The notes below the pieces were generated by a model that worked only from the letters and a program-made list of their open reading frames with translations, searched no databases and was not told the DNA's origin. This document shows positions 18,837 through 30,610 of a DNA stretch of 64,000 bases, piece after piece. This DNA is from Heracleum sosnowskyi (taxonomy: Eukaryota > Streptophyta > Magnoliopsida > Apiales > Apiaceae), in the NCBI GenBank assembly GCA_030848705.1, contig CM061240.1:125414998-125478997 (forward strand), read 5' to 3'. A program made the translations under genes and the position numbers. Position 1 is the first letter of the stretch. Every line of letters begins with the position of its first letter.

Positions 18837-19829
18837 TGAAAATCTAGGCACAACTTATAAGATCAATAATCGAAAATGATAACTGACAGAGTGAATGTGT
18901 CTGTCTCTTTTATGATTGAGTCAGACTCTTTAGTAACTGATACACACCTAACAGAATGCAAAACTAATCAACAAACTAATGGAGAATAATAAAGATGCAA
19001 CAAGTATCAAAAGTGAATGCAGAACACCAAGAAGTTTTCACTTGGTTCGGCCCCTACACCTGGTCTACGACCTACATCCAAGTCCCCATGCCAACTAGCA
19101 TAGAGAATATATTATATCCACGTAAAAACAAACATACAACTTTCTCTTGATTACAAAACAAGGCCACCTGAAAGAACTTTTTCACCTAGCACACTTGCTA
19201 CCTTGGCCAACTATTTGTAATCGCTCTCTTTGCCACAACCCGGCACAAGTCTTTACAATAAAACAATGAAAGAATATCAAGATTACAACTCAACTAGTAC
19301 TACTTCTTCTTTGACGGGATATTCAAGAATATAAGAAGTGTATATGTATTTCAAATAAACTTATGAGAGTTGTGTGTATTTGGCTCTTAGAAAATAGTAT
19401 ATATATATATCAGGAGCCTGGCAAAACGTATATATTTTTTCAACAGACTAAAAGGATAAAGCTTTTGAAAAGAACTAGCTATTGGAAAAACATAAGAATA
19501 GGTCTTGCATAAAATGTGGGGTTTAGTTTTGATTTTGAAAACTTTTATTAAAAACAAACTTTTGAAATATAACCCATAAAAATATATTTTCATAAAGATA
19601 ACTTATATGGGTTTTATAAGATAATTAAAACAGTTTGTGGGAGAAAATATCGGAACAAAAATTTAACGTTGGTTGAGAATATATACCCAGTCAAATTTGA
19701 AGTTAACAAGAGACATTAGACACCTGGACTCTTTAACCTAAATTTCTGCATCAATATATCACACCAGCACACTTGTTTCTTCTATCAGTTTGCATGTTCA
19801 TGTCATCATCAGAAATCTTAGTATTAACA
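18837..19829 (-). repeat. E2 LTR copy 3, full length (993 bp)
   Basis: The minus strand runs from TGTTAATACTAAG at 19829 to GCCTAGATTTTCA at 18837, so both canonical TG and CA ends are present. A PPT lies immediately outside at 19830-19845. It is the reference for the other three copies. It directly abuts the right TRIM LTR (three bases between). Confidence 0.8.
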
Positions 19830-20322
19830 ATCTCCCCCTTTTATGATGTTGACTAAAAATAAAATATGCTCCCCCTATCAACAAGCTTTTCTGTATTTCT
19901 TACCTGTTAAGATGTTAGTACAAACAATAAAAATGAACCAGGTAGTTGTTTAAACAGATAGCACAAATTACTTTGATAAATAAACTACCAGAAAATAATT
20001 AAACACAATAACGACCAAGCCACAAACAAAATAAGTCTGAAAGTCTGAAAAACAAGAGTCCTGATCAGAAAATAGAAAAACAACTGCAAAAGCACGAAAC
20101 CAGAAAATTCAAGAGTCCTGATCAGAAAATAGAAAAACAACTGCAAAAGCACGAAACCAGAAAATTAAAATTAATGCTAAAGCTTGATCTTGAGCTAGAA
20201 AACTTCTCCCCCTTCAGCATCATAAAAGATTAGACATCGGACACGTGGGAAACATCAGCACCATCTGAAAAACCAGCAGTAGGACCAGCAGAAAAACCAG
20301 CAGCAGTACCATATTCATAAAA
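19830..20322 (-). pseudogene. E2 3'UTR and the 3' end of the E2 ORF
   Basis: Reading leftwards from 20322, about 33 codons continue the E2 ORF (ending in DVSHVSDV and a stop near 20233) that was split by CACTA-1. Then follow a second purine run (GAAGGGGGAGAAG near 20206), AT-rich 3'UTR and the PPT at 19830. A perfect 57-bp tandem duplication lies at 20053-20166. Confidence 0.75.
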
Positions 20323-20860
20323 CACTACACCAAAAACGGGCTTCGGTAGGAAAAGGCCCGAAATCGGTAGGAAATGGGTCATTTCCCACTAACCCGCGTT
20401 GGTAGGAATTGCTTAAGTCGAAAATGTCATTGGTGGGAAATGCTACTGACTTGGTCAATGGGGACCCCACATGGTGACTTGGACTGCCACATGGCAGGGA
20501 CCCATGTGCCAACATGGATGCTGACATGGCGTGGGACCCATCCACGTCAGTTGAAATGTCAGATGCCACGTGGGTGGGACCCATCCAAGTCAGCTGCCAC
20601 GTGACATGCCACGTGGAATTTGTGAAAATTCTGCCCACCCATTTCCTACCGAGCATCCCTGAGCACATTGATAGGAATTATTTCAGAATGCATGTAGAAT
20701 GCCATTTCCTACTGTCCTTGTTAGCATTTCCTACCGTACTTACCAAACGGTAGGAAATCCCCCAAAATTGGTAGGAAATATTGGATTTCGAATGGTAAGG
20801 ACATTAGGAAATGAGTTGAAGACGGTAGGAATTACTAGGTTTTTTTTTTGTTTTTTTTCA
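20323..20860. repeat. CACTA-1 left subterminal repeat array
   Basis: Many copies of GGTAGGAAAT or ATTTCCTACC in both orientations, plus tandem GGGACCCATCCACGTCAG-like and GACATGGC-like units at 20450-20610. Subterminal repeats of this sort bind the TNPA-type protein in En/Spm. Here the binding protein is not encoded. Confidence 0.85.
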
Positions 20861-21907
20861 ATTTATTGTTTCCCCTCCTAATGATACAAATCATACTTGC
20901 AAAACAAATCTAATACAAAGAACACACAATTACATTTTATAGCAAAAACACTCAATAAAAAAACAATCATCCATTACATCAAAAGATCATTACATTAAGT
21001 TCCCCCTTATCATACCATAATATATAATCCCTTTACAACAAATACATATGTGTTCAACACAACTATAATACATATTTGTTCTAATATACTATAATTATAA
21101 CCATTACAACAAAAAAGAAAAAATTAAAACTTAACCAATCTATTTCTCCTTCATCCTTTAAAATGTCATCACCCTCAAACTTGCTTTCAATCTCGTTTTC
21201 TCCATTTCTTTTGCCTTCAAATCCTAACAATTTACATAATAAGTGGAACCAATTAACAAACAAAGAACAATAAATACACAAAATTTCAACTTAGTGTAAG
21301 GATATGTAACAAAGAACTAATTAGAAAACAAAACACAAGTGCACACATATTATATGTAAATGAAGTACATATATATATAAAAGATAAAAAAAATTATACC
21401 TAAATGATTGAAATGAAGGAGGAAATTGAGATGATTAAAGTGAATGAGATGAAGAGATTTATGTGAAATGAAATAGATGAAGAGATTTATATGAGATGAA
21501 GGAGGAAATTGAGATGATTAAAGTGAAGGAGATGAAGAGAATTATATTGGTGAAGTAGATGAATAGATAGAGATAAAATGAAAGTGAAAGTGGAGAAGTA
21601 GTTTATAATTTTGGGAAAACAAATTGAATTTTTAGTTTGGGCGCACTTTTGAATTTTTTGTGAAATTATGGACCATTTCCTACCGATATGCGGTAGGTTT
21701 TGAGTTTGGGCGAAATTATGGACCATTTCCTACCGACATGTAGTAGGTTTTGAGTTTGGGCGAATTTTTTGAATTTTTGGATTTGGGCGGAATTTTTAAT
21801 TTGTCATGTTTGGGCGCCTTGTTTTGAAATTTTTGTGAAATTATACCCATTTCCCACCAACATGCAGTAGGTTTTGGTACTTGTTTGCTGAAAAAATTTT
21901 AATTTCA
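20861..21907. other. CACTA-1 AT-rich interior, no gene seen
   Basis: AT-rich sequence. Degenerate tandem GATGAAGAGATTTATATGAGATG-like units lie at 21395-21560, and scattered GGTAGG motifs with ATTTCCTACCGA at 21675-21745. Short reading frames here lack recognisable content. Confidence 0.5.
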
Positions 21908-22720
21908 CAAGGAATCGAACCCGGGTGGACAGCGAATTCACACAACATCCCAACCACTATGCCAAGGTGTTTCTTGTGTTGTATCGTCATTCCAAATTTT
22001 ATGACAATACCACATTATATTATACTTTTTCATTAAAAAGTCGTTACAAATAACCTTTAAAAATTATAATTTTTGGCATACATGATTTATTCATAGTGAT
22101 ACTGAGATTTGTACGGTTGGATCATTAAAAATTATTTTTAAAAAAATGAACCAATACAAACTATTAGTAAAATGTGACTAATTTGCAGTGATTCCTTATA
22201 AAATCACATCTAATCAATTTGAAAAATCACAATTTTTGGTACACGCGAGTAATTTGTAGTGATTTTGAGATCTGTACGGTTGGATCGTTCCAAATATTTT
22301 TTTAAAAAACATGAGGTCCAACCCTAAAGTTACCCCTAAATCTTAACCGTAAATCTTAACCCTAAACTACAACCCTTAACCTTGGAAGTTCAGTTATTGA
22401 AGAATGTGAATATTGTTTTTAAAAAAAATAATTGTAAAATGTCATTTTGTTTTTGTAACTTCATACAATAACATACAATATGTTTAACAAAATAAATTAA
22501 AAAACTTAGAATTTATTTTGTAACAATTAATTATTTAGTAGAATACCTTTTATCATTATAAAATCATTGCAAATGGAGTAAAAAAAAATTTATTCTTTGC
22601 ATACATGATGTAATTTTAGTGATATTGATATCCGTACGGTTGGATCATCGAATTTTTTTGTTTTGAAAAATATATGTCTAACCGTAGCTAACCCCTATAT
22701 TTTAAATTGTAGTCTAAAAT
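21908..22720. repeat. CACTA-1 internal direct repeat, copy 1 (tRNA-like head)
   Basis: Similar to 29010-29806. It starts with a minus-strand tRNA-like segment at 21908-21978: GGGTTCGATTCC (B box) and TGGCATAGTGG (A box) in the right order and spacing, as in a SINE head or decayed tRNA. The rest is AT-rich and holds three copies of GTACGGTTGGATC (22111, 22274, 22634). Confidence 0.75.
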
Positions 22721-24129
22721 TAATTAATAAATGGAAGGCGGTAGGAATCTATTATATATCTAATACTGCAACATGCCCTTTCCGTGAATCATTTTAATCC
22801 AGGTCATCAGCCACGTCAGATCCGTTATGACGCTGTTAAATCCCTACTAGCTCCTATAAGCCTGTTCATTGATGCAAAGCTGCAACCTTCCGCATTCGCT
22901 GTCTCCTACGACGACCGCCTCATCAATTGTTCAATCAATTTGTTAAGAGGGAAGGAAAGAAGATGGCCTGACTGTTCTTGGTACCATCCACATGCCCCAA
23001 CTATGCAGCCCAACAAAGAAGGCGCATCAAATATGGAGTGGTACCACTTGTTTGATAATATGTCTAAATGAATTGGATCTTTATAGTTCTCTTTGGTTCT
23101 TAAGGACTGCTATGCATAAAATTCATTCTTTTGCTGGTATAACAATGGTTTTGGTAGGATTTAAAGCTTTCATGCTCCGCTTAAATGGAGCTTTGATCTC
23201 CGAGTTCATTTCTTGATTTTTTGTTAATTTTATACGCAAGATAAAATTGCATCTTTATCCATACCCCTATGTCTGTGTATTGCGTTATTGAAAAAGTAGT
23301 GCATATATTTTTTGCAATCCTGGTATATATTAATGTGCAATCTTGGTGTACGTTGATGTGCAATCTGAGACATAGGTCTCTAAAAACAAAAGTTGATATA
23401 TTTTACTATGCTTTGGGGTTGAGTACTTTAAAAAAATAGCCGTCCACATTCGGAATCAATTGTAACGTGGATTCATTGGTTTTTTTCCTTTTGTACACAT
23501 TTTCCATATATCTTTATCTTTTTGTTGTGTGTTTTGTCGGTTCTGCCACAATCAGATGCAAGAACTGCACAAAATTACGGTTGAGTAATGATATTTAATT
23601 TACTTTTTTTTTTTGAATTTTATGTGCAAATGAATAGGCATTCAGAAAGTTGCTTGAATTGATTGTAAAATGAGTAAAGGTTGTAGGTCTCGTATTACTT
23701 GAAGGCATTAGAACAATTGAGAACTGATATTTAAATTATTTTTTACACAGACAAATAGGCACACAGTAACACTACTTGCTTGATGGAATGTGCAAATGAA
23801 TGGGATCTTCATCGCAGCTTCTACTATAGAATCCATGAATGTTACTCCTGATATGATTTGTTGCTTCTGCTTCAACTTTGTCCGGTACTGGTACAACTAA
23901 ATCCCTAATATACGGAAATATTAGGACATCTTAATCCGATTTGGTAAACAATTTTATTCGTGTATAAATACAGAAATGCCCCTCTATCCCTGTGTGTGAA
24001 CAAATGATTCTTATCATTGTACCTAGAAAGAATTAATGATTTTGGGAATACATGTGCTTATACAATCATTTTTATGAAAAAAATGCTTGTTCTATGATCA
24101 ATTTAAACTAGAAATCACTTTTCCATGTC

Positions 24130-24257
24130 CGCGTCAAGCTTCTAGTCTTAGAGAAGCAAGGTCTGGTATAAACATAAATCAACTACAGATAGTGGAGAAC
24201 ACGTTGCACAAATTTACGGAGGAATTTGGGTATCGCATTGCCAATCAAACCAAACAG
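24130..24257 (+). pseudogene. Exon-like fragment in the Helitron
   Basis: An open stretch encodes REARSGININQLQIVENTL followed by HKFTEEFGYRIANQTKQ, then a GTAAAG donor-like site. It looks like real coding sequence with amphipathic helices. Family not recognised. It could belong to the same captured gene as the segments at 26998-27693 and 28343-28453. Confidence 0.4.
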
Positions 24258-26997
24258 GTAAAGACTAAAGAGAACCAAATATAAGAACATGAATCTGTTG
24301 GTCTATTATGTAACATAAATTTAGCCTTGAAGGACATAGTTACCTAATGGGGTTAATCTTGTAAATGTATTCATTTGGTATATTAGAGATTTGGATGGTT
24401 CTTTACAGCAACGAATTCATCTTGAGTCCTCGTCCCGATGGATCAAAGGTATCCTTATCTGATTAAAAAATAGTAATTTCACATGCTAGCATTTTAGAAA
24501 TGCCCACTTCTGCCAGTTGAACGTGGGTATTCCACCATTAACCCAGAAGCTGCAAACTTTGCGCACAATTGTCAAAATGGTTGCATGTAAGTTCTTTTTT
24601 TTTTAAATCATTTTCTCTTGCCTTGTAGCCCTACTTCAATAATTTCTCAATTGGGATCTTTTAGAATTTTTTATGTGATTGGAGCGGTCAATTAAGACCA
24701 TGTAATTTGTGTTATTCAATATATGTATATGTCACGAAATGGCTATTTGGGTGATAGAAAGATTTCATTTTAATGATAACTCTATGATAACATTACTAAA
24801 CGAGGTTGTTCTTTCGTAGTTTCAGGTTTAAACCTGCTAAACTTCAAACTGGGTTCTTGTAAAATTCATGTTGCCCTCTTTGTACCACTCTTTGTACCAC
24901 TGTACGGCCAATCTTGAAAACACGATAGACGGATATTAATACAGAGACCAGGAAAAGATTTAGTTGGATGTCGGTGTTCATCTGATGCACAATGTAAGTG
25001 GTTTTTGTTTGCATTCCAGCATTTGATCTTTGTTTTGTAGTTCACAACATTGTTTGTTCCGCCTTCATTCCACTTTTAATATCCTAATGTCCTTGTTGGA
25101 AATCCGCTGAAATTATCATCATTTTTCTATGTCAGTACATCTTCAGTTTTTAGTTAAGATTTTTCTTCAACCTGAAAGAATGGCAAGTTCAGGACAGAGC
25201 TCTACCATCTCTCAAAGGTTTTAATATATCTAACTGTAAAAGGTTGAAAATGTTTCCAGGACTGAAATGTTTACCTCCCATACCAAAAATATGGAGTACT
25301 AGATTTTGTGATTGGGAGAATCTATGATATAATAATATTGTGATTGAAATCTAATTTACTCAGGTGGCTTGCTGAATATTAGTCCAGGTAATCAGGGAGT
25401 ATTTGGAAAGGACAATCATAGAGAAATGACCGGATACTATTTTTGCGAAATCAATCATTTGGTGTTATAAATGAGGTCCTTATCTGCTTAGATCGATTAA
25501 TTGATCATATATTACCATAGTATCCTCCAACCTTAGTCATATATTACTGTTAAAAACCCGGTAATCATTTTTAAGTTCCCTAATATTGTACATATTTTTG
25601 TCGAAAGTGTAGAATACAATCAACATAGGGAAATAATTACACATACAAGGCTGATTTGCAATGTCAGGGGAGCAACAAGTAATTAGAGAGTTATTGAATA
25701 TAGAGTTGTGGAGTTTGGAGAAAGTTATAGTGTTCACAACTGCAATCTATAGTACTTGGAAAACAAATTGTATCTATTGCCAAACAAAGCTACCTCAAAG
25801 AGTAGTCAAAAGAATCAGGCGCCTTTTTGATGGTGACGGCATGCCAAGTTCTCGGCACCACAAGTTATCGAAGGTATATTTTAACAAGCATGACACACAA
25901 AATTGAAGTATATTATGAAGTTTTGACATATACAATTCATAATATATGGGCAACATTCCTTAAGGACAGATGGAGTTTGCACGCGAAATGTTGGCATTAC
26001 TAAGTCGCTTCACCATTACTTTTTTGTAGGTAAGCTCAATTAACTTTCATTTCTTTTTTCACTTGTCAGTGGCTCAGCATTAATAGTTCATGCATTTTCC
26101 AATTTATTTAAGGAATTCCCTCAATCAATCAAGTTAGGTCCACTTATCTACTCGACTCAAACTATTTTTGGCCTTTTGGCACAAAAATGATTTTATGAGG
26201 AGTGCGAGCCGGTTAAAATCGAACCGAGATAATGTTCTGGTTTTTAGTAAAGTGCAAAACCAGTCACACTTAAGTAAATAATTCCATTGCAAGTTTGTGA
26301 CATTAATGTATATTTTGGTACTCACTAGACATTTAACTGTCCAGCCGGTTAACTTTCTGTGTTGTCCACCTAATCTGAGCTAAGATCATATCTTGCGAGT
26401 TTGTTTGGGGTCTATTTAAAATACAATGTTTTTGTTTGTAGAAAGAGCTTTGTCTCCAATTATGTTATATTATTCTTTATTAAGTACTTTGTAGACTCAA
26501 GCGCACTTACTTTGAACCTCAAGGTCGTAGGTACCCATGTTTTGAATTTTGCTGCTGGCATTTGATTATAATTATCTACTAGAATGTTAGATTCCTGGTA
26601 GGCGATGACATATTATGTGGCATGGATGCAATCTTATCTAACATATGGACCTATGACGCTATGAAGAGCTTATCAAGCCCCCTTTGCTCAATTTGATGTG
26701 CATTTCTTCTTTGCTAGATGTTTGTGCGCATAGTTACCAACAAAAGAATTAAAAAAAACCTTATATGTGCTTAAGAGGGCTTTTGATGCAGCTTATCTTC
26801 TTTTCCTCTCTCCTGGCCTTTTTTGTATGAATATATTTTTTATTGAGTTTAAAAGAATAAGGTTTTTTTGTTCATTAAAATGATTTGCTTTGTCAAATTC
26901 TTTAGCCTGAAATGTTGTATTGATCTTAAAGCATATCTGAGATAAATACGCCTACAAATCCTAAAGTTGTGTTCAACTTGCATATTTGCAGAAAAAT

Positions 26998-27693
26998 GGA
27001 AGCAAACTTTGCCTATTTGACAAAGAATTACAGATGCCCATGTCCGAGGTTCACAGGCTAATGGTATCTTTTTTAGAAAATTGGTATACAAGTCATATAG
27101 CATTGCCTGCTATGTAAACAATTAAACATGGTTTTTAAGACAGGTTAAAAGTGATACAATATCTCTCCTCAATTTGTCGTACAGTAAGGAAAGAATGAGT
27201 TGTCAAATTTCTAAATGGTATAGACAATACCTGATCTAGACAAGTGATGATTCAATATTATAACGTATAACGTATGTACCAGGCTAGCTGCTTGCCTAAA
27301 TTAATACAACAACATGCACCTTTATGACTGACTTTATTCCAAGTCAGAAGCCACTTAAGGTCAGCTCATATGTGCCTACGACTTATGAGGGCTTTGATGC
27401 AGCTTGTATTGTTCCCACTTTGACGACTCTCTCTTTTTGTATGCATATATTTAGCACCAAAGTATATTCACGGAGTTTAACAAAATAAGTCTTTTCATTT
27501 ATTCAAATGCTTTATTGTGTCAAATTCTTTAGCCTGAAATGTTGTATTGATCTAAAAGCATATGTCAGAAAAAAGGCCCACTAATTCTAAATTTGTATCC
27601 TATTTACACTCTTGCACAAATATAGAAGCAAACTTGAACTATTTACCAAAGAATTACAAATGTCAAGGTCTGAGGTTCATAGGCTAACGGTAT
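26998..27693 (+). pseudogene. Duplicated exon-like segment captured in the Helitron
   Basis: 26998-27063 follows TTTGCAG and reads NGSKLCLFDKELQMPMSEVH before a GT donor. 27617-27690 encodes the related RSKLELFTKELQMSRSEVH, also followed by GT. The surrounding 250 bp are duplicated as well. Acidic-basic helical content and splice-like borders suggest one host exon present twice. Gene not recognised. Confidence 0.45.
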
Positions 27694-28342
27694 AGTATAT
27701 ATCTTATTAAGAAAGTTGATCTGTAAAGTTTTGTGTCAGTCTTATAGTAATGCCAACTATGTAAACATGGTTTTCTTTATGGCAGCTTCAAAGTGATGTC
27801 TCTCTTTAGTTTGTCGTAGTAATGCCAAGATCACATTAGATTATGCTTTTACTTATTTTGCCCAGTAATATGTTCTAAATAATGTTGTCTTGTAATAGCA
27901 ATCTACTCACAAACAACATTTTAGTGCAGATACTTTTTGGCAACTTTTGTATTCATTTGCGTGCAGAACTATTTTAGCATATGTTCACTTTTCTACAATG
28001 TGGGTGAAGTATTGCTAAAAAGTTTGCTTTTACTCCTTCCATTATAAATCATTTTATGTGAAAACACTTGCAAGATAACGAGCTCAAGGTCAAACTCAAC
28101 TTGAGTTGTGTATATAACTCAAATTTTAAACCTTTTTAGTCATGCTAAGTTAGAAGTTGGCAGCATTGGGCTTGGCTTAAGTCGGTTACATCCTAATTAG
28201 TAAATTAAGTTGAACTCCAATTACTCTATATCTTGTTTTGCTGCAATATTTTATATCAGACCGCTGTAGATTCATTTTCTGAGATGGAGGTATAACATAT
28301 TTCTTTAAATCAAGTTTGTAGAAACAGTCCCAATACAGAGTA

Positions 28343-28453
28343 ATGAAAAGAAAACCAGATACACCAGTTCAACCAAAGGCTATACAAGAGGCTCCCAGAA
28401 GATTAACAAAAGCTAAGGCTGATGTTTTCTGGACAAAGGGCAAAAGCTACTAA
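28343..28453 (+). pseudogene. Small basic ORF in the Helitron, possible captured exon
   Basis: A 36-codon frame starting MKRKPDTPVQPKAIQEAPRR, lysine- and proline-rich, ending TAA. It is too short to classify. It lies about 400 bp before the Helitron 3' end on the same strand as the other exon-like pieces. Confidence 0.3.
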
Positions 28454-28873
28454 AAATGATAGGGAGAAAATGTCTCTTGGAAAATAAGGTCACGGCTTGC
28501 AGTAAACCTGGTTGTGATTGTTGCAAGGGTCCCAGAATCACAACATGATTCTACTAGCTCCCTTGCGTGACAATTAAGTAGGTAGAAACACTGAGTCACT
28601 TAAACTAGCAAATGTGAAGATTCTTTTTGCCTTGTCAGGCTCCAATAAAATCAAAGTTTCTAGATCGTTGAAATACAGTTTATGAACTCGTATTTTTTTT
28701 TTATAAACATCTCAACGGAAAACCCTCAACCATGAATCACAAAATACTTTAACCGTCAAACACTCATCGAGTTTAGGACATCAAATTTAGAGCATGTTAT
28801 TGCAAAAGACAAAATCAACAAAAAAATATCGAATATAGAGCATGCCCGTGCCTCGCACGGGCTGTAAAGCTAG

Positions 28874-29999
28874 TTGCTCATAACGGTAGGAAATAGTGTT
28901 AATATATCCTACCGTCGTGCAGTAGTAGGAAATGAGTTTAGGTGACATTTTTGAAATTTTAGTGAAATTTGGGCGCCATTTTGCAAAACAAAAAAATGGG
29001 CTACCGTGGGAATCGAACCCACATGCTCATCGTGAATGCACAACATCCCAACCACTCTACCAATGTATTTCTTATGTTGTGTGGTCATTAAAAATTACAT
29101 GACCACTCCACATTATTTTATACTTTTTCATTAAAAAATCATTACAAATGACCTTCAAAAATTATAATTTTTGGCATACATGATTAATTCATAGTGATAC
29201 TGAGATTTGTACGGTTGGATCGTTAAAAATTATTTTTAAAAAAAATGAACCAATACAAACTATTAGTAAAATGTGCCTATTTTGTAGTGATTCCTTATAA
29301 AATCACATCAAATCAATTTTAAAAATCACAATTTTTGGTACACGTGACTAATGTGTAGTGATTTTGAGATCCGTACGGTTGGATCGTTCATATATATTTT
29401 TTTTTAAAATAAGGTCCAACCCTAGACTTATCCCTAAATCTTAACTCTAAAGTACAACACTTAATCGTGGAAGTTCAATTATTGAAGAGTGTGAATTTCT
29501 TTTCTTTTTTTTAATAAATTGTAAATGTCATTTTGTTTATATAACTTCATGCTATAACATACAATATGTCTAAAAGAATAAATTAAAAAATTTAGAATTT
29601 ATTTTATAATAATTAATTATTTATTTGAAAACCATTTATCATTGTAAAATCATTGCAAATGGAGTTTAAAAAAATTTATTCTTTGCATACATGATGTAAT
29701 TTTAGTGATAGTGATATCCGTACGGTTGGATCATCAAATTTTTTTTTTTGAAAAATATATGTCTAACCCTAGCTAACCCCTAAATTTTAAATTGTATTCT
29801 AAAATCTATACAAACATTTCAAGTAATACATAAACATTAATAATATCTAACATAGACATTTCTAACAAATAATTAAATAACTTGCAAATGTAAACTTACA
29901 TTGAAAATTTTCTCCTTCTTCTTTCTCCTCTTTCTCTTCCTTCTCTTCTTCTTTTTGAACTTCTTTTGTCAACCAAGCAAAAAAAAAAGTGCAAGGAGT
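28874..29999. repeat. CACTA-1 internal direct repeat, copy 2, and flanks
   Basis: 29010-29806 repeats 21908-22720: the same tRNA-like head (GGAATCGAACCC at 29012 on the plus strand), AT-rich body, and GTACGGTTGGATC at 29209, 29373 and 29720. 29807-29999 is AT-rich with a TTCTCC/CTTCTT pyrimidine run and no gene. Confidence 0.75.
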
Positions 30000-30607
30000 A
30001 GATAAGATTCAATTTTCCATTACAGCTCTTTTCCTACCGATAAATGGTAGGAAATAGCCACATGGCATGTCAACCAATCAGAGGACGACACGTTGTCTTT
30101 GGTGTGCTGAATAGACGACCCATTTCCTACCGCTTCGAAGGCGGTAGGAAATGGGTCAAAAGAGACAACAACTGACGTGGCTTATGAGACCTACAACACC
30201 TATTTCCTACCAACCTTGGTAGGAAATGAGCACAACATTTCCTACCAATTATCGACGGTAGGAAATGGGTCAAAAAAGACAACAACTGACGTGGCTTATG
30301 AAACCCACAACACCTATTTCCTACCAACCTTGGTAGGAAATGATCACAACATTTCCTACCAATTCTCGGCGGTAGGAAATAGGTGAAGCAAAACGACGTC
30401 ATTTCTCACTTGACGTGGCATTGTGGGTCCACATGACCCATTTCCTACCGTCGACGGTAGGAAATGGGTGGGTCCCATGGGTCATTTCCTACCGTATGCG
30501 GGGACAGTAGGAAATGACCCTTTAACTTGAAAATTGGTAGGAAATACTCGGTAGGAAATGCTTCGGTAGGAAATGCTTGGTAGGAAAAGCCAATTTTTGG
30601 TGTAGTG
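30000..30607. repeat. CACTA-1 right subterminal repeat array
   Basis: Dense ATTTCCTACC/GGTAGGAAAT motifs, often as inverted pairs. A unit of about 114 bp containing GACAACAACTGACGTGGC is tandemly repeated from 30143 and 30257. It ends in the TIR at 30607. Confidence 0.9.
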
Positions 30608-30610
30608 AAA

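Larger units (their letters stand above)
22748..28873 (+). mobile_element. Helitron inside CACTA-1 (about 6.1 kb)
   Basis: The 3' end is well marked: hairpin GCCCGTGC-CTC-GCACGGGC at 28844-28862, then TGTAAAGCTAG, with T next. The 5' end is placed at TCTATTATATAT (22748) after an A; removing the interval rejoins a GGTAGGAATTGCT string typical of the CACTA-1 ends. No Rep/helicase gene is visible. Short exon-like stretches (24130-24257, 26998-27063, 27617-27690, 28343-28453) suggest captured host sequence. Confidence 0.75.
20323..30607. mobile_element. CACTA-1: 10.3-kb non-autonomous CACTA transposon
   Basis: Terminal inverted repeats CACTACACCAAAAA at 20323 and TTTTTGGTGTAGTG ending at 30607, flanked by the 3-bp duplication AAA (20320-20322, 30608-30610). 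The subterminal regions are packed with GGTAGGAAAT and its complement. No transposase frame was seen. The interior has an approximately 800-bp direct repeat (21908-22720 and 29010-29806) on either side of a Helitron. It is inserted in the E2 ORF, whose reading frame resumes on the far side. Confidence 0.92.

Noticed and set aside
20315..20668. Minus-strand 117-codon frame at the CACTA-1 left end, and similar frames at 30127-30402
   Set aside because: They consist entirely of subterminal repeat sequence (GGTAGGAAAT) and have repeat-derived peptides without plausible protein character.
21908..21978. Possible tRNA gene on the minus strand (also 29010-29067)
   Set aside because: B and A boxes are recognisable, but stems do not pair and the sequence is repeated inside CACTA-1; better read as a SINE-like or decayed tRNA-derived piece.
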